Shown here: positions 9,796 through 19,878 of the stretch, piece after piece
Numbering within the stretch: the stretch's first letter is position 1
Layout of the letters: each line of letters opens with the position of its first letter
NCBI GenBank assembly: GCA_027257055.1
Contig: JAPVLO010000039.1
Span: forward strand, 4,122,501 to 4,186,500
Source: Cephalopachus bancanus
Lineage: Eukaryota > Chordata > Mammalia > Primates > Tarsiidae
Direction of reading: 5' to 3'
Length of the DNA stretch: 64,000 bases
Translations under genes and position numbers: made by a program
Notes under the pieces: generated by a model
What the model saw: the letters and a program-made list of their open reading frames with translations, nothing else
What the model was told of the DNA's origin: nothing
Database searches by the model: none

Positions 9796-10329
9796 TGGTT
9801 TTGTTTTTGTTTTTTTAATGGACAATACATGACCATGGCTGTGTTTATACAATCGAGCAACATCACAAGATTTTATATTTAAACACAGTCATTGCAATGT
9901 GTGGATCACAGGATAAGTGATAAAGTCACTACTTCTAATATTCTTTAATTCCTGTGTTCTCAAAATATTCTATGTGATTTTTCCAATTTAAAAAAATTTA
10001 AGAAAGCAATATTTTCATCCCAGGATACCAGGGAGATGCAGGCCTCCCCGCGGGTCAGGAGAAACACACAACAGCTGCAGAAACTGACTTTCAGGTGTAT
10101 GCTACTTGTGGGGACAACAAGTCAAACGCCACCAGCTTATGTCCGGGCTGGTGGACAGCTTGCCCGATCCTCCTCGGAGCATGTGGAGAGGAGAAAAGGA
10201 GAGCTTGAGGCTTCTGTTGCAGATTTGAAAGAGAATGCATGTGTACAAGAACAAGCCATCCACCTTTTCTATCCCACTTGGCATGATAAGGCTAAAAAAT
10301 TAGAGCAATCTATCTGAAATAGTACATGG
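9796..10329. other. Unassigned sequence with a 93-codon ORF
   Basis: A plus-strand ORF at 10,036-10,317 is preceded by an acceptor-like 'ttttcatcccag' at 10,023. It has no recognised domain, only a slightly helical Glu/Lys-rich stretch. The DNA keeps CpGs around 10,045-10,170, so it may be a conserved element close to the promoter. Confidence 0.3.
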
Positions 10330-10545
10330 ACATAATCCAGGCCCTTACCATGGGCCAGGCCCCATTCTGATTGTTTATTGCTTAACTTAATTCTCACCCA
10401 AATCCTCTGGGGACAGAACTGCTACTGAAACTCTCATCTTACAGGTGAACAAACTGAGGCACAGAAACGTAAAGTAATTTGTCCAAGGTCACACAGCTGG
10501 CACACAGCTGAGCCAGGAGCCCTAAGCTCTTCTGGGCCACAAAGC
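10330..10545 (-). mobile_element. MIR, near full length
   Basis: Antisense MIR: 'catgggccaggccccattct', 'aattctcacccaaatcctct', 'aaactgaggcacagaaacgt', 'tgtccaaggtcacacagctg'. A short duplication of 'cacacagctg' follows. Confidence 0.85.
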
Positions 10546-11149
10546 TCTACTCTCAGGACTCTTCAGGTGCAAGAGATGACACCCTTTCTTCCTAGCCCAA
10601 CCGGACCATGAGCTGACTCAAGGAAAACCCAGAGTCTTCTTCCAGACCCAGGGCCACCCCGATGAGTTCAAAGAGAACTGAGGTTTTGAGTCAACCTCAT
10701 TGGTCACCGCCTGGCCACAGTCAGCACCACCTTTACCCTTCATGGGCCCCTGGTCCCCTGTCTCTGAAGGTAAAAGATCTTGGCTAAAAATATATCTTCC
10801 AGTGGCTCCAACCAGGCCCTCTGTGGTCACTTAAAAATTGAAAGGACTCATCCCCTCTCATCCCCCCCACCCATCCTGCTTCTGTAACAAAGATAAATGA
10901 TAAATGGAGGATGTATGAACATGGACGGGGAGCAGGGAAGGGATGGCAGGCAGGGCATGCCCTAAACTTGTGCGGGCAAGGCCAGGCCTCTTCACAATAT
11001 TGGATTTTTAAACCAAAAGAAACGATCATTATCATCATCGGGGCAAACCCAAGTTAGGAAACATGATGTTTCAGCTCAGACAAAGCGATTCCACGACACC
11101 ACCCCCACTTCTTTCCAAGTTAAACTGAAAAGACCTGCTGCTGGGTCCC
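10546..11149. other. Unassigned sequence flanking the CpG island
   Basis: GC content rises steadily toward 11,150. No repeat recognised. Overlapping minus-strand ORFs have no domain. Confidence 0.4.
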
Positions 11150-11576
11150 CATTTCCCTGGACTGTCCGGCGGGGGAGCTGCCCCGCCCCAGACGCTCCAG
11201 GCAGGCAGGTGCGTCCCAGCTCTGGCCCACGCAGGAGCGATGAGCTCCCTCCCCGCGCCCCCCCCACCCCCATCCGCCGGCAGAAATGGAGTTGGGGGCT
11301 CCAGGCCGGGGCAGGGTGGGGTCTCCCCATCCCTTCCAGTGAGGACACCTTCCGTGCTCTGCGTGACAACTGGTCCCTGGAGCTGGCGCCTGGGAGGCTC
11401 CAGAAGCACCACCCTAGCCCAGCGGCCTCCACAATCACCCCAGCCTCGCGGGCCTCCAGGGTGGCGGTGAGGTGGGAGCGCGGTGCCCCGCCAGCCCCGC
11501 CCTCGCCTGGATCCCTGGACAACTGGCTGATGGGAGCTGACAGGCGGGCGACCCAGGCCTGCGCTTCCTCCCCTGG

Positions 11577-11598
11577 GTGGAAGGCAAAAAGGAACCAG
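11577..11598 (+). other. End of a possible plus-strand first exon
   Basis: AACCAG|GTGAGC, a consensus donor, lies at 11,598/11,599 inside the island. Only the 3' end is defined; no start site is visible. It would start a transcript running right, divergent from the stronger minus-strand candidate. Low confidence, since GC-rich DNA makes GTGAGC motifs by chance. Confidence 0.25.
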
Positions 11599-12198
11599 GT
11601 GAGCACAGGAGTTTCCACTCCCGAGTCTCCCGGCTGGCCCCTCTCCCCTGGGGTAGAGGTGGCATCGCCCGGTGCCAACAAACACAGCCGCGCTCCAGCC
11701 CTGCGAGCCCCTCTTCCCACCTCTCACTGAGGGGTCTGCGCTTCCAACCGCCTTCCCGGGCCGCCGATTTACCTCCTCTTTCAGACTCCGCGAAGGGCGG
11801 AGAAGGAGGCAGCAGCGACCCGGGAGCGGAGCGCGCGGAGCGCTCGCTTCCAGACCGCCAGGGAGACGAATCAAAGTGCGCAGGCCGGTTCCTGCTGCTC
11901 CCCGCGCTGAGGACTCGCTCCCAGGAGGACGGACAAGGCAGCCTGGGCGCTTCGGAGGGGCGATCCGGGGCGAGGAAGGACGCGCTTCTGAAAGCCACGC
12001 GCGTGGGGGACTCGCGGTTTCGGCCCCCGGGGGCGGGGGACGTGCTGCGAGATCGCTCCACACACACTGAAAAAGTTCGCGTCCAGCGTGCCCAGACCCG
12101 CGACGGGGGGAGGCCAGCTCGGGGACCCCGATCTTCCCTCCGCGGGACCCTCGGGCCGGGCCAGGGGGCCCAGAGGCGGCGACTCCCCCTGGACTTAC

Positions 12199-13040
12199 CT
12201 AGAACTCGCGGCGAGCCCGGCAGCGGTCGCCTCCTCCTCGGCCCCAGACCCCTGACTTCCCGTGCGCTCCGTGCACCCCCAGCCACGCTCACCATGAGCT
12301 GGAGGCGGCGGAGGGGGGTGCCGGCTTCTCCCGCACGGTCCGCAACTTCGCGGGCAGGTCAGCCCCGCCCTGGCGCCCCTGCCTGGGCGCGGCGAGGGTC
12401 CAGGCAGGCGGGGGCCGCGATGGCCAAAGGGTGGGGGTCTGTAGTGCAGGGGATCTCGATCCCGGGGCGCGCGGTGCGCTCCTCCTCGCTCTGCCTGGAT
12501 GGGAGGCGCGGAGTTCTCGGGCTCCGGACGCCGGGGCGGGGCGCACGGCTGGCTGTCCCCTCCAGAGGCGCGGCGCTGCGCTGGCTGCTTCCTTCTCCGG
12601 CCTCAGAGGCGCGCGCCTGGGTCCGGCTGCCGCCGCCGCCGCCTCTGCCGTTCCCGGGGCTGGCGGAGCGCCCCGCCCCACCGCGGGTGCAGCCGGGGTA
12701 TGGGGCGAAGGGGTGGGGGGATTCCCCTCCGCGAGTTCGGGTACCCGCACCCTCCGCGGACCCCGGGCTCCGTCCGCCGCCGCGCTTCCGCGAGAGCCAC
12801 TTCAGGGCAGCGCAGCCCGTGCCGCCCGCTCCAGCTGGAGGAGGCGGCGGTGGCGGCGGCGGCGCGGCTCGCACGGGGACTGGAAAGGAGGTGACCTTCA
12901 AACCCCGCGCTCGGGGAGACCGGGAAGGGGCTGGGGTGACTGGGGAGCGGCGTGCACCCGGACGGCCCGCGAGAGCGCTTGCGGGCGGGCGGGAGGGAGG
13001 GGAGGAGGGGCTCTTCCAGCAAAAATAGAGATTAGGAAAT
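12199..13040 (-). other. Probable minus-strand first exon (5' end approximate)
   Basis: Two donors face left: CATG|GTGAGC with the exon end at 12,293 and TCTAG|GTAAGT with the exon end at 12,199; the second is a near-perfect consensus. An ATG at 12,295-12,293 lies exactly at the first donor. If the second donor is used, the ATG opens a short N-terminus (MVSVAGGARSAREVRGLGPR and about 12 more residues) ending in phase 1. If the first is used, the exon is essentially 5' UTR with ATG as its last codon. The ATG lacks a purine at -3 but has G at +4. A non-coding transcript is possible. The 5' end is set only from where the GC-rich leader begins. Confidence 0.4.
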
Positions 13041-13070
13041 AAACAAAGGAGAGCGAACGCGAGAAAATTT

Positions 13071-13090
13071 TGTGTGTGCGTGCGCGCGCG
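13071..13090. other. Alternating purine-pyrimidine tract (Z-DNA prone)
   Basis: Twenty bases of strict TG/CG alternation ending in four CG-type steps, at the edge of the likely minus-strand start region. CG-rich alternation is the most favourable Z-DNA sequence. Confidence 0.8.
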
Positions 13091-13734
13091 ACAGGCTGCG
13101 AGCAGCCCCGGCTGCCGAGCCAAAAATAATCCGGTGCGCGAGGGAGCGCCCCTCCCCCCTCGCCCGCGCAGCCGCCGCGGTCACGCGTGCAGCCCCTGAT
13201 CCGGCGGGCGGCGGCTGACGCGCGACCCGGCACCTCAGTCTCCTCGCCCAGAGGGGAAACGGGTGAGAGCTGAATGCCCGAGCCACTGACCCAGGTCTTT
13301 CGCGTGCGCAAGTTCCTCGTGGCCCCCAAGTGGGCTCGCTCTTCTGGCACCAGCGCCCTCCTCCCGGCCCCCAGTCAGCGTGGACGAATCCCCCCGGGAA
13401 ATGCCAAGTGGGGGCAGCGTCTTTGCCCTCATCCACTGCGGTCCCGAGGAAGTTTCCTGGCGAATCTTCAAACCTCGCGGCTGGGCAGACATCCCGGCTC
13501 GATCCAAGGTGCAAAAAGTTAGGCCGAGCGCTAGGCACGGCGTGAGGGGCGCTAGCCTGAGCCGCCCCTTCCTCCCCCTCCAACCCTCGCCTGGCAGCCG
13601 ACGTCCCCTGCCTGCCCTCTGGCCTGACCGCCTTGGCCCGCACGAGGCGCGGACTCCAGAAGGGGTCTTGGGAATGCCCCCTGAGCGCTGCGTTGGGCCG
13701 GAAGCCCCAGGACCCCTCAGCACGCACCGCCACT

Positions 13735-14080
13735 TAATAAGCACTCGCTTCTCACCAGATGCTGTTTAAAGCACTTTACCTGGCGCTTTTCTCAGTAACT
13801 AGGTGAAGTGGGTGCTGTAGGTTTATCCGTTTAACAGATGCTTAGAGAGGTCGAAGCAGCATTCCTCCCTTCCTGGGCCTCGCCCCGGACTCCTTGAGCG
13901 CTTTCTCCTCCTGTCTTTCTTTTCCTCCTCCCTCCTTCCGTCTTTTTCTTTCCTTTGACAAATATTCCACGGGATTATGCCGCGTCAAAAAGTCACTCGG
14001 AGGTCTAGTGAGTTTTATAACTTGTTCAAGGTCACCGAGCGGGCAAGGAGCCAGGATCCTCAGCGCTGCATCGCTTTACC
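13735..14080 (-). mobile_element. MIR, split by about 120 bp
   Basis: 'cagatgctgtttaaagcact', 'ttaacagatgcttagagagg' and, after a pyrimidine-rich interruption (13,860-13,985), 'taacttgttcaaggtcaccg' line up in order with the antisense MIR consensus. It marks the right border of the CpG island. Confidence 0.65.
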
Positions 14081-14216
14081 TGGGGAGCCACTGCTCCGTC
14101 CTGCCTTCTGAAGGGTGGCTGGGATTGGACAAGACCAGATCCCAGCCTTGAGGAGGTTCCTATCTGCCAGTTCCATGATTGTATCGTTTTGCACCTACTG
14201 CATAGCACCTCTTCCA

Positions 14217-14300
14217 GTGGCCATCATGGGACCATATGTAGAGAGGGTACCCAAAAAAGTGGCCATCATGGGACCATATGTAGAGAGGGTACCAAAAAAA
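14217..14300. repeat. 42-bp tandem duplication spanning a transposon border
   Basis: The unit starting GTGGCCATCATGGGACCATA occurs at 14,217-14,258 and 14,259-14,300 with one base difference near the end. Each unit ends with the first ~18 bases of the adjacent MITE (gagagggtacc plus A-run), so flank and terminal repeat were duplicated together after insertion. Confidence 0.95.
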
Positions 14301-14520
14301 TTGTTTACCCATTTTAAGAAGAAAAAAAAAAACAAACGCTGTAATAATCTATATATACCAATAACAAAAAATGAATACAAGTCACATTTGACTTCTGCAA
14401 TTATAAGAAGTGCTCAAAGTGGTTACCACCAGCGTCCAGATGCTCCTGATTATGGCGAACTAAAAAGTAAGACATAGATAGCATCGCTTAAACTGTGTAT
14501 ACATTTTTTAGCACCCCTGG
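14283..14520 (+). mobile_element. Mariner-type MITE, copy 1
   Basis: TA-flanked (14,281-14,282 and 14,521-14,522), 238 bp. The right end read inward is CCAGGGGTGCTAAAAAATGT then ATACACA; the left end is gagagggtaccaaaaaaa then a decayed copy. Interior words such as 'gtgctcaaagtggttaccac' and 'agcgtccagatgctcctgat' look like fragments of a larger mariner-type parent; orientation is a guess from these. No ORF remains. The right subterminal 45 bp match the copy at 51,251-51,512. Confidence 0.75.
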
Positions 14521-14819
14521 TATTTCCCATTGCCCACAAATAGCAGATTCATTCGTTTCTCTGCAATCCTATCAGGCTAGGGTTTCCTCCAACATGAGAA
14601 TAAAACAAAGGGAACTTCTACCTACAACTGGAATGGTTAAAAAAACCATGAAATCTTTTATCATCATTTGAAAAAAAAAAATTGGGGAAAATCCAGAAAG
14701 GCAGTGCTATAATTGGACCCAGTGAATTTTGAGATTTGGGCTGGTTTTTAGCATATGATTCCTTAGGACTCTCTTTGATAATAATATATTTATATGTAAG
14801 CAAGTCTCTTTTTTCTTGA

Positions 14820-15185
14820 TACTGGCCTCGTCCCTCAGTGACAGCACGATGAAGCCATAAATCTGGGTTAGTAACTTCATAATCATTTCCCCCAGAAACT
14901 GTTTACAATGGGAAAACCACCGAATTTAAATGTAATTGTCTAACCGTGCAGGGAGATGAGATGGGTTGTAAAAGAGGTATTCTCAATTTAAAAGCAAATT
15001 ATAAATAATGAGAAAAGAAATAATGGCAGTTAATGGGAAGTTCTGTTGAAATATAATGTTTTGTGCAAATTCCCCAACAGGAATCATTTCTCTGTTCTCT
15101 TTCATTTTTGTTCCAGAAAGGAAAAAATGAATACAATCATTCAAGGCTGAAACACTGGCTGTTGTTTCATTAAAATCGGTCATTG
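14820..15185. promoter_or_regulatory. Conserved-looking AT-rich block
   Basis: Repeat-free sequence rich in homeodomain-like words (TAATTG near 14,935, TAATG near 15,020) with isolated retained CpGs (14,828, 14,846, 14,921, 14,945, 15,177). Conservation cannot be tested here. Confidence 0.3.
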
Positions 15186-15219
15186 CTGGGCCCTTTGATT
15201 ATTTTTAAGTACATATGAA

Positions 15220-15220
<1 letters not shown>

Positions 15221-15264
<44 letters not shown>

Positions 15265-15269
15265 TATAT
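15221..15269. repeat. (TA)n microsatellite
   Basis: Mostly uninterrupted TA with GTGTATGTG-type edges. Confidence 0.95.
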
Positions 15270-15940
15270 CAACATAACCATTGGAAATGAAATAAAACAT
15301 ATTCAACTATCTGAAAATCAAGGTCAGTCCAAGTCTGCTCTGATTTATTTATTTTAGAGCAGAAATCAGCTTAGATATATTAGCAATGAGCATCAGGCAT
15401 GACTCACTGGTACCTATATCATTACATGGCTTAAGAAAGCTTAATATGAGTGTGAGAGACATCCATTACAATTTAAAACAAAATTAGAGCAGAGACCAAG
15501 ATGGCATGCTATTATGCTATTCATTTGGAAGGTATATGTTACTTTTTCGCAATGACCTTTCTCACTCCTGGTAGAGTTTTTCTGTCATTTGTCCAAGTTG
15601 AGCCACTGAGGGTAATGGGAGGTGCTGAAGTTGACAGCTCCCAAGACAGTCCAGGGCCATGAATCCCCCAGCTAGATTACAAAGAGCATGGACACTTTGG
15701 CTCCTCCTACTGGACGTGAGAAATACTGTGCAATGTGTGATGTGTCCAAATCTCAAAAATGGTGTCTTCTATAAAGCTGGTTAAAAAAAGAAAAGACATT
15801 GCAGCCTCACCCTCAACAGAGAACTATTTAAAGTATAAATAATCTCATCTACTTACTTTCAAACTTAGAATCTTCCTAAGGCACCTCACTACTTCCCAAG
15901 GGAAGGTATAAAGGCCCCTCCATGGGTTACAAGTTCCTGA
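15270..15940. other. Unassigned sequence
   Basis: No recognised repeat or exon. The minus-strand ORF at 15,562-15,756 has no domain. Confidence 0.35.
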
Positions 15941-15945
15941 ATCAT

Positions 15946-16387
15946 CTGATTCTTTTTAAGTTGACCCTATAATCAGAGTGCTTTGTTCTAACTGGTCTTA
16001 AATCCTTTGTATATGCTGTTCCTTCAGCATAGAATATGCCTACAGACTCACTTTTCCTGGATATTTATTTATTTGTTTGAGTGAGGGTCTCATTCTGTCA
16101 CCCAGGCTGGAGAGCAGTGACATGATCGTGGCTTACCACAGCCTTGACCTCCTGGGCTCAAGTGATCCTTTTGCTTCAGCTTCCCAAGTAGCTGTAACTA
16201 CAGGTGCATGCCACCATGCTCAGCTAATGTTTTTGTTTTTTGTAAAGACAGGATCTCTCTATATGGCTTAGGCTGGTCCCAAATTCCTGGGCTCAAGCAA
16301 TTCTCCTGCCTTGACCTGCCAAAGTGCTTGGATTACAGGTCCTGGATAATCTGGTTCTTTTTAAGTTGACCCTATGGATTACAGGTC
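15946..16387. repeat. Dispersed 25-bp duplication around an Alu
   Basis: CTGATTCTTTTTAAGTTGAC plus CCTAT at 15,946-15,970 recurs with one change at 16,351-16,375, 380 bp away. The second copy sits at the Alu end and is itself flanked by a repeated GGATTACAGGTC (16,330-16,341 and 16,376-16,387). This pattern is typical of a template-switch insertion rather than an Alu target duplication. Confidence 0.85.
16066..16340 (-). mobile_element. AluJ-like dimer
   Basis: Antisense Alu with an A/T-rich head in place of a clean poly-T and an old-type right arm. Its 5' end (16,330-16,341) is altered by the duplication described at 15,946-16,387. Confidence 0.9.
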
Positions 16388-16399
16388 TCCATTTTGACA

Positions 16400-16615
16400 T
16401 CACTCCCTCCCTGCCAACCCCCCACTCTCCACTGCACCTCACCCCCACACAGATTAAGGTCTTCTTTTGAACGCCTCTAAACCTGTAGTTGATTGTATCA
16501 TGTTGCTTGTCTCTGCATAAATGTTGTGCGTTGCAATAAATGATCCCTGATGTCAAGGACTTGCTTCCTAGTGCATGGGGCCAGCCACACAATAAGCTCA
16601 ATACGTGTTCAGTGA
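16400..16615 (+). mobile_element. Possible L2 fragment
   Basis: Weak similarity to the sense L2 tail: 'gtgcatggggccagccacac' followed by 'aataagctcaatacgtgttc'. The upstream part is C-rich and not clearly L2. Confidence 0.4.
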
Positions 16616-16709
16616 ACCTTCCTTCTGCCCTGCGGTAGACAGCTATCTAAGTGAACTAACCGCTTCCGAATGGGCTGAGAGATCATCCTGCTCATGCATT
16701 TATGCAGTC

Positions 16710-17200
16710 CTTCATTCTTCCATGTAACCATTTAGAATATAAACTAGATACAGTTTCTGCACTCAAGACGCTTATAGTCCAATAGGATAAGCAGATGCAT
16801 ACATATGTGATTGCAATCATTTCAAAAGATTTGGCCAATACTAAATGGGATCCTTTAACCAAGCATGGGGAATGGGCAGATGTTAAGGCAAAGCTTTCTA
16901 GAGAAGATCGTCTTCTCTAAGCAGAGAAGATAGATAGGAATTACCCAGAGAGTTGGGTGAGGGGCGTTCCTGGACAAGAACACACTTACAAGAGTGTCTG
17001 GAGCAAAACAGTATAGCTCCTTCAAGGAACAGCAAATCTGTTTGATATAAATAGAGCCATGTTGAATTCAAGGTTGGACAGTGGTGAAGGAGGCAAGAGA
17101 GTAGAAGCTGAAACTGAAGATGTGGGTTGGGGGAAGCTAACAAAGGGCCCTGAGATGAGTTGTAAGGCATATCTGCTTTTCCATGAGGCAATGGAGAGTG
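16710..17200 (-). mobile_element. L2 3' end, long antisense copy
   Basis: Follows the reverse L2 order: 'cagtttctgcactcaagacg', 'cttatagtccaataggataa', a decayed middle, 'gttcctggacaagaacacac', then a degraded animal-weight style G-rich stretch to about 17,200. Confidence 0.6.
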
Positions 17201-17729
17201 ACAATGTGACTGCCAAGACCCACCATCACCATAATTTGTACTGCCTATGGCCTGGACATTACTCTGCCTTCACTGATGTTTCAATGATTATTTTCCTCAT
17301 TATTATCTTATATATGATTAAGAACTTTTCCAGGTGGTCAGTAGAAACATCCAGTGAATTTTAGGGATTGGTAGATTATTCCAAAATACTCTAGGATTTT
17401 TAGAAATAATCAGTGGTATATTAGACAGCATATGAGAAGGATGAAAAGGCCAAACTAAAAAAGAAAAAAAAAATCAAAGTAGCTAAGCATCCTTCCATTC
17501 CTCCTCCCAAGGATACCTTTCAATAGTAGTCATAGAAGAAAGGACACTATACTCAAATGTGTTATAAATGACTCTGGGTTCAATACAATTACGTGTACAA
17601 TCCTAAAACTATATAAGACCTGCCTTGCCCTCAAGTTCTCAGTCTCCAGGCTTACCTGAAAGCTTTATCACAGTCTAGGTCAACTAATGAACTAATTAAA
17701 ACAGTCTGAGGATCACAGGGGAATGGATT
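17201..17729. other. Unassigned sequence
   Basis: AT-rich with an A-run at 17,457-17,472. No transposon ends or exon signals seen. Confidence 0.35.
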
Positions 17730-17815
17730 GCACCTTATATTCTCTGTTTCCCCCTCCATCTTTGGGCACATGGCAGATACTCAATATATAGCTATTGATT
17801 GGTTGAACTAACTCA
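17730..17815 (+). mobile_element. L2 tail
   Basis: 'tgggcacatggcagatactc' and 'aatatatagctattgattgg' are a decayed L2 terminus. Confidence 0.5.
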
Positions 17816-18094
17816 CCATCTATCATGTAGTTCAGGGTTTTGATATTAACCAAGGCATTTAATACTAAGAATGAGCTATCCAGGGATGACTTCCCTTTTT
17901 CTGAAAAGACATAACTTTCACATTCTGTTTTAAAACGTCTTTGTAAAAGTAAGTATGATGGTTTCTCCTTCTCTCCTTGGGCTCACTCATTTTTCTCTCC
18001 TGCCTATGTCCCCCTAATAATGATGGAGAAAACAATAGTAGGAAAAAAAATAGCACCCTGAACAATGGTGATGATGACCAGAATAGCAATAAAA

Positions 18095-18300
18095 ATAACA
18101 ACCACATGACATGGCATTTTCTATATAAGTTCGTTAGTTGTATTATTTCATTTAGTCTTCACAGTAGAACTCTAGCTGTAAGTACTATTATGAGTTCCCT
18201 TTTTATAGGTGAGCAAAGCAAAGCTTAAATGAAGAAAGAAATTCAGTGTCTCAGTCAACCCTACAGAGCGGCAAATGGTTAAGCTAGGACTCAAAACTGA
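18095..18300 (-). mobile_element. MIR, near full length
   Basis: Antisense MIR: 'attatttcatttagtcttca', 'ttttataggtgagcaaagc', 'aatggttaagctaggactca'. Confidence 0.65.
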
Positions 18301-18751
18301 GTATATTTTGTGTCAGAGCAGGATTCATGAGGCATAAATCATGAGGTGTCCTGTCTTTCTGTTTCCAAGTTTGCAATCATGGCAGTTATTTATGATAATG
18401 GGAGTAGTGCTTACTAGACCATTGGTCTTGGGATAGGAAAAATACAAAGGAGTTTCAGTAATCTGCACTACCAAAGGGAGCCTTTTTATATAAAAAGCAT
18501 TTTGGAAACAAATAATTTGAGTTTGATCAGAATCAAGTAAGAGTTTCTGAATTCTAGGCCAATGATAAGTTGAGACTAAGCTGTATCTTTGGTTTAGGGC
18601 AGGCTAGTCTATATGCTGTTTAGTAAAACTTTAAGAAACATACTATCATATATCTTTAAGAAATAAGTAGATTCAGCTCATGAGTAAGACAGCTTACTTT
18701 CATAACCTGCATCTACCGCTTCATAGCAATGTGAACTAAGCAAAAAAAAAA
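18301..18751. other. Unassigned sequence with a perfect 16-bp palindrome
   Basis: CTTTTTATATAAAAAG at 18,482-18,497 is self-complementary and resembles a MEF2/TATA-type site. The rest is AT-rich with no recognised repeat. Confidence 0.4.
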
Positions 18752-19015
18752 TTTTTTTAGATGGAGTCTTACTCTGTTGCCCAGGCTAGTGTTGCAGTGG
18801 TATTGTCACAGCTCATGGAAGTCTTGACCTCCTGGGTTCAGGAGATTCTTCTGCCTCAGCCACCCAAGTAGCTGAAACTACAGATGTGCACCACCATGCC
18901 TGGCTAATTTTTAATTTTTGTAGAGATGAAGTCTCAAATTCCTGGGCTCAAGCAATCCTCCTGCCTCGGCCTCCCAAAGTACTGGGATGACAGGCATGAA
19001 CCACTGTGCCTGGCC
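18752..19015 (-). mobile_element. AluJ-like, internally shortened
   Basis: Antisense Alu lacking about 30 bases after 'tgtagagatgaagtct'. Poly-T head next to an A-run. Confidence 0.9.
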
Positions 19016-19490
19016 TTAAACCAGATTTTTAATACATCACTAACCCCTTCCTTGTATGTAAAGTGGAGACAATGACAACACCCACAATGATGGTGATGAT
19101 GATGATGACGTAATTAACAAAATGTTAGCTATTATTAAAACAGTGGGCACGACGCTTGACTCCATCTCCAAACCTGATAACTACTCTCCTTGTAAGTGAC
19201 TGGTTTAGGAATTGTCATAGAATTCATGCTATCTGATCTAGGGGAAGATTGTTGCTGTATTTCAGGAAGCATTTCATTGACCCAAGCGAAAGCCACAGGA
19301 AAAGATCTGTTTCCTTTACTTCTGAATGTGTTCTCATGTGGATGTGACTTCTGGACATGCTACAGATGCCCCATGACCAGCCTGAGGACAAAACCAATAC
19401 TGTGGATGGCAGATGGGGAAGAAGAAAGAACTAGGGACGTGTTGGGTTGTGGAGCTGGTAAATAAACCGACATTCAAAAACTTCCGTATT

Positions 19491-19789
19491 GCCGGGTGCA
19501 GTGGCTCAAGTCTGTAATCCCAGCACTTTGGAAGGTGAAGGCAAGAGCATCGCCTGAGCTCAGGGGTTCGAGACCAGCCTGAACAACATGATGAGACCTC
19601 GTCTCTAAAATAAATTTTTTAAAAATAGCTGGGCATGATGGCTCATGCCTGTGGTTCTAGCTACTTGGAAGGCTGAGGTGTAAGGATCACCTGAGTTCAA
19701 TAGGTTGAGGCTGCAGTGTCCATGAGCATGCCATTGCCCTCCAGCCTGGGCAACAGAGTGGGACTCTGACTCAAAAGGCAAACAGACAA
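19491..19789 (+). mobile_element. Alu, intermediate type
   Basis: The right arm reads 'gctgcagtgtccatgagcat', part-way between the AluJ form and the derived GGCC hairpin. Target duplication AAAAACTTCCGTAT / AAAAACTGCCGTAC flanks it with two differences. Confidence 0.9.
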
Positions 19790-19878
19790 AAAACTGCCGT
19801 ACTGCTGCCTCCCCTGCTCCTTGTGGTGATGGGTTTCCTTGCTGCACAAGCTTGTTCAAGATGCCACGTGGCTTAAAG

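Larger units (their letters stand above)
11150..13720. promoter_or_regulatory. Large CpG island, probable bidirectional promoter
   Basis: About 2.5 kb of very GC-rich, CpG-dense DNA, the only such stretch in the window. It holds GC boxes (CCCCGCCC at 12,363-12,370, GGGGCGGGG at 12,533-12,541, CCCCGCCCC at 12,671-12,679), GCC/CGG runs (12,627-12,642 and 12,843-12,867), and A/T islands reading ccaaaaataatcc near 13,120 and caaaaatag near 13,020. No clear TATA box. Strong donors occur on both strands (12,293 and 12,199 minus; 11,598 plus). The long ORFs across it (up to 483 codons) run in all frames and reflect base composition. The gene identity cannot be read from the sequence. Confidence 0.85.

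Noticed and set aside
10036..10317. 93-codon ORF as a gene
   Set aside because: An acceptor-like site precedes it, but no donor, no known domain and no second exon; kept only as unique sequence.
11071..12063. 330-codon minus-strand ORF in the CpG island
   Set aside because: Same compositional effect. It lies downstream of the strong minus donors, so it would be intronic.
11577..13028. 483-codon plus-strand ORF over the CpG island
   Set aside because: All six frames are long and open here because stop codons are rare in GC-rich DNA. It crosses both candidate first exons on the other strand, is Arg/Gly/Pro-rich without a domain, and has no splice-consistent structure.
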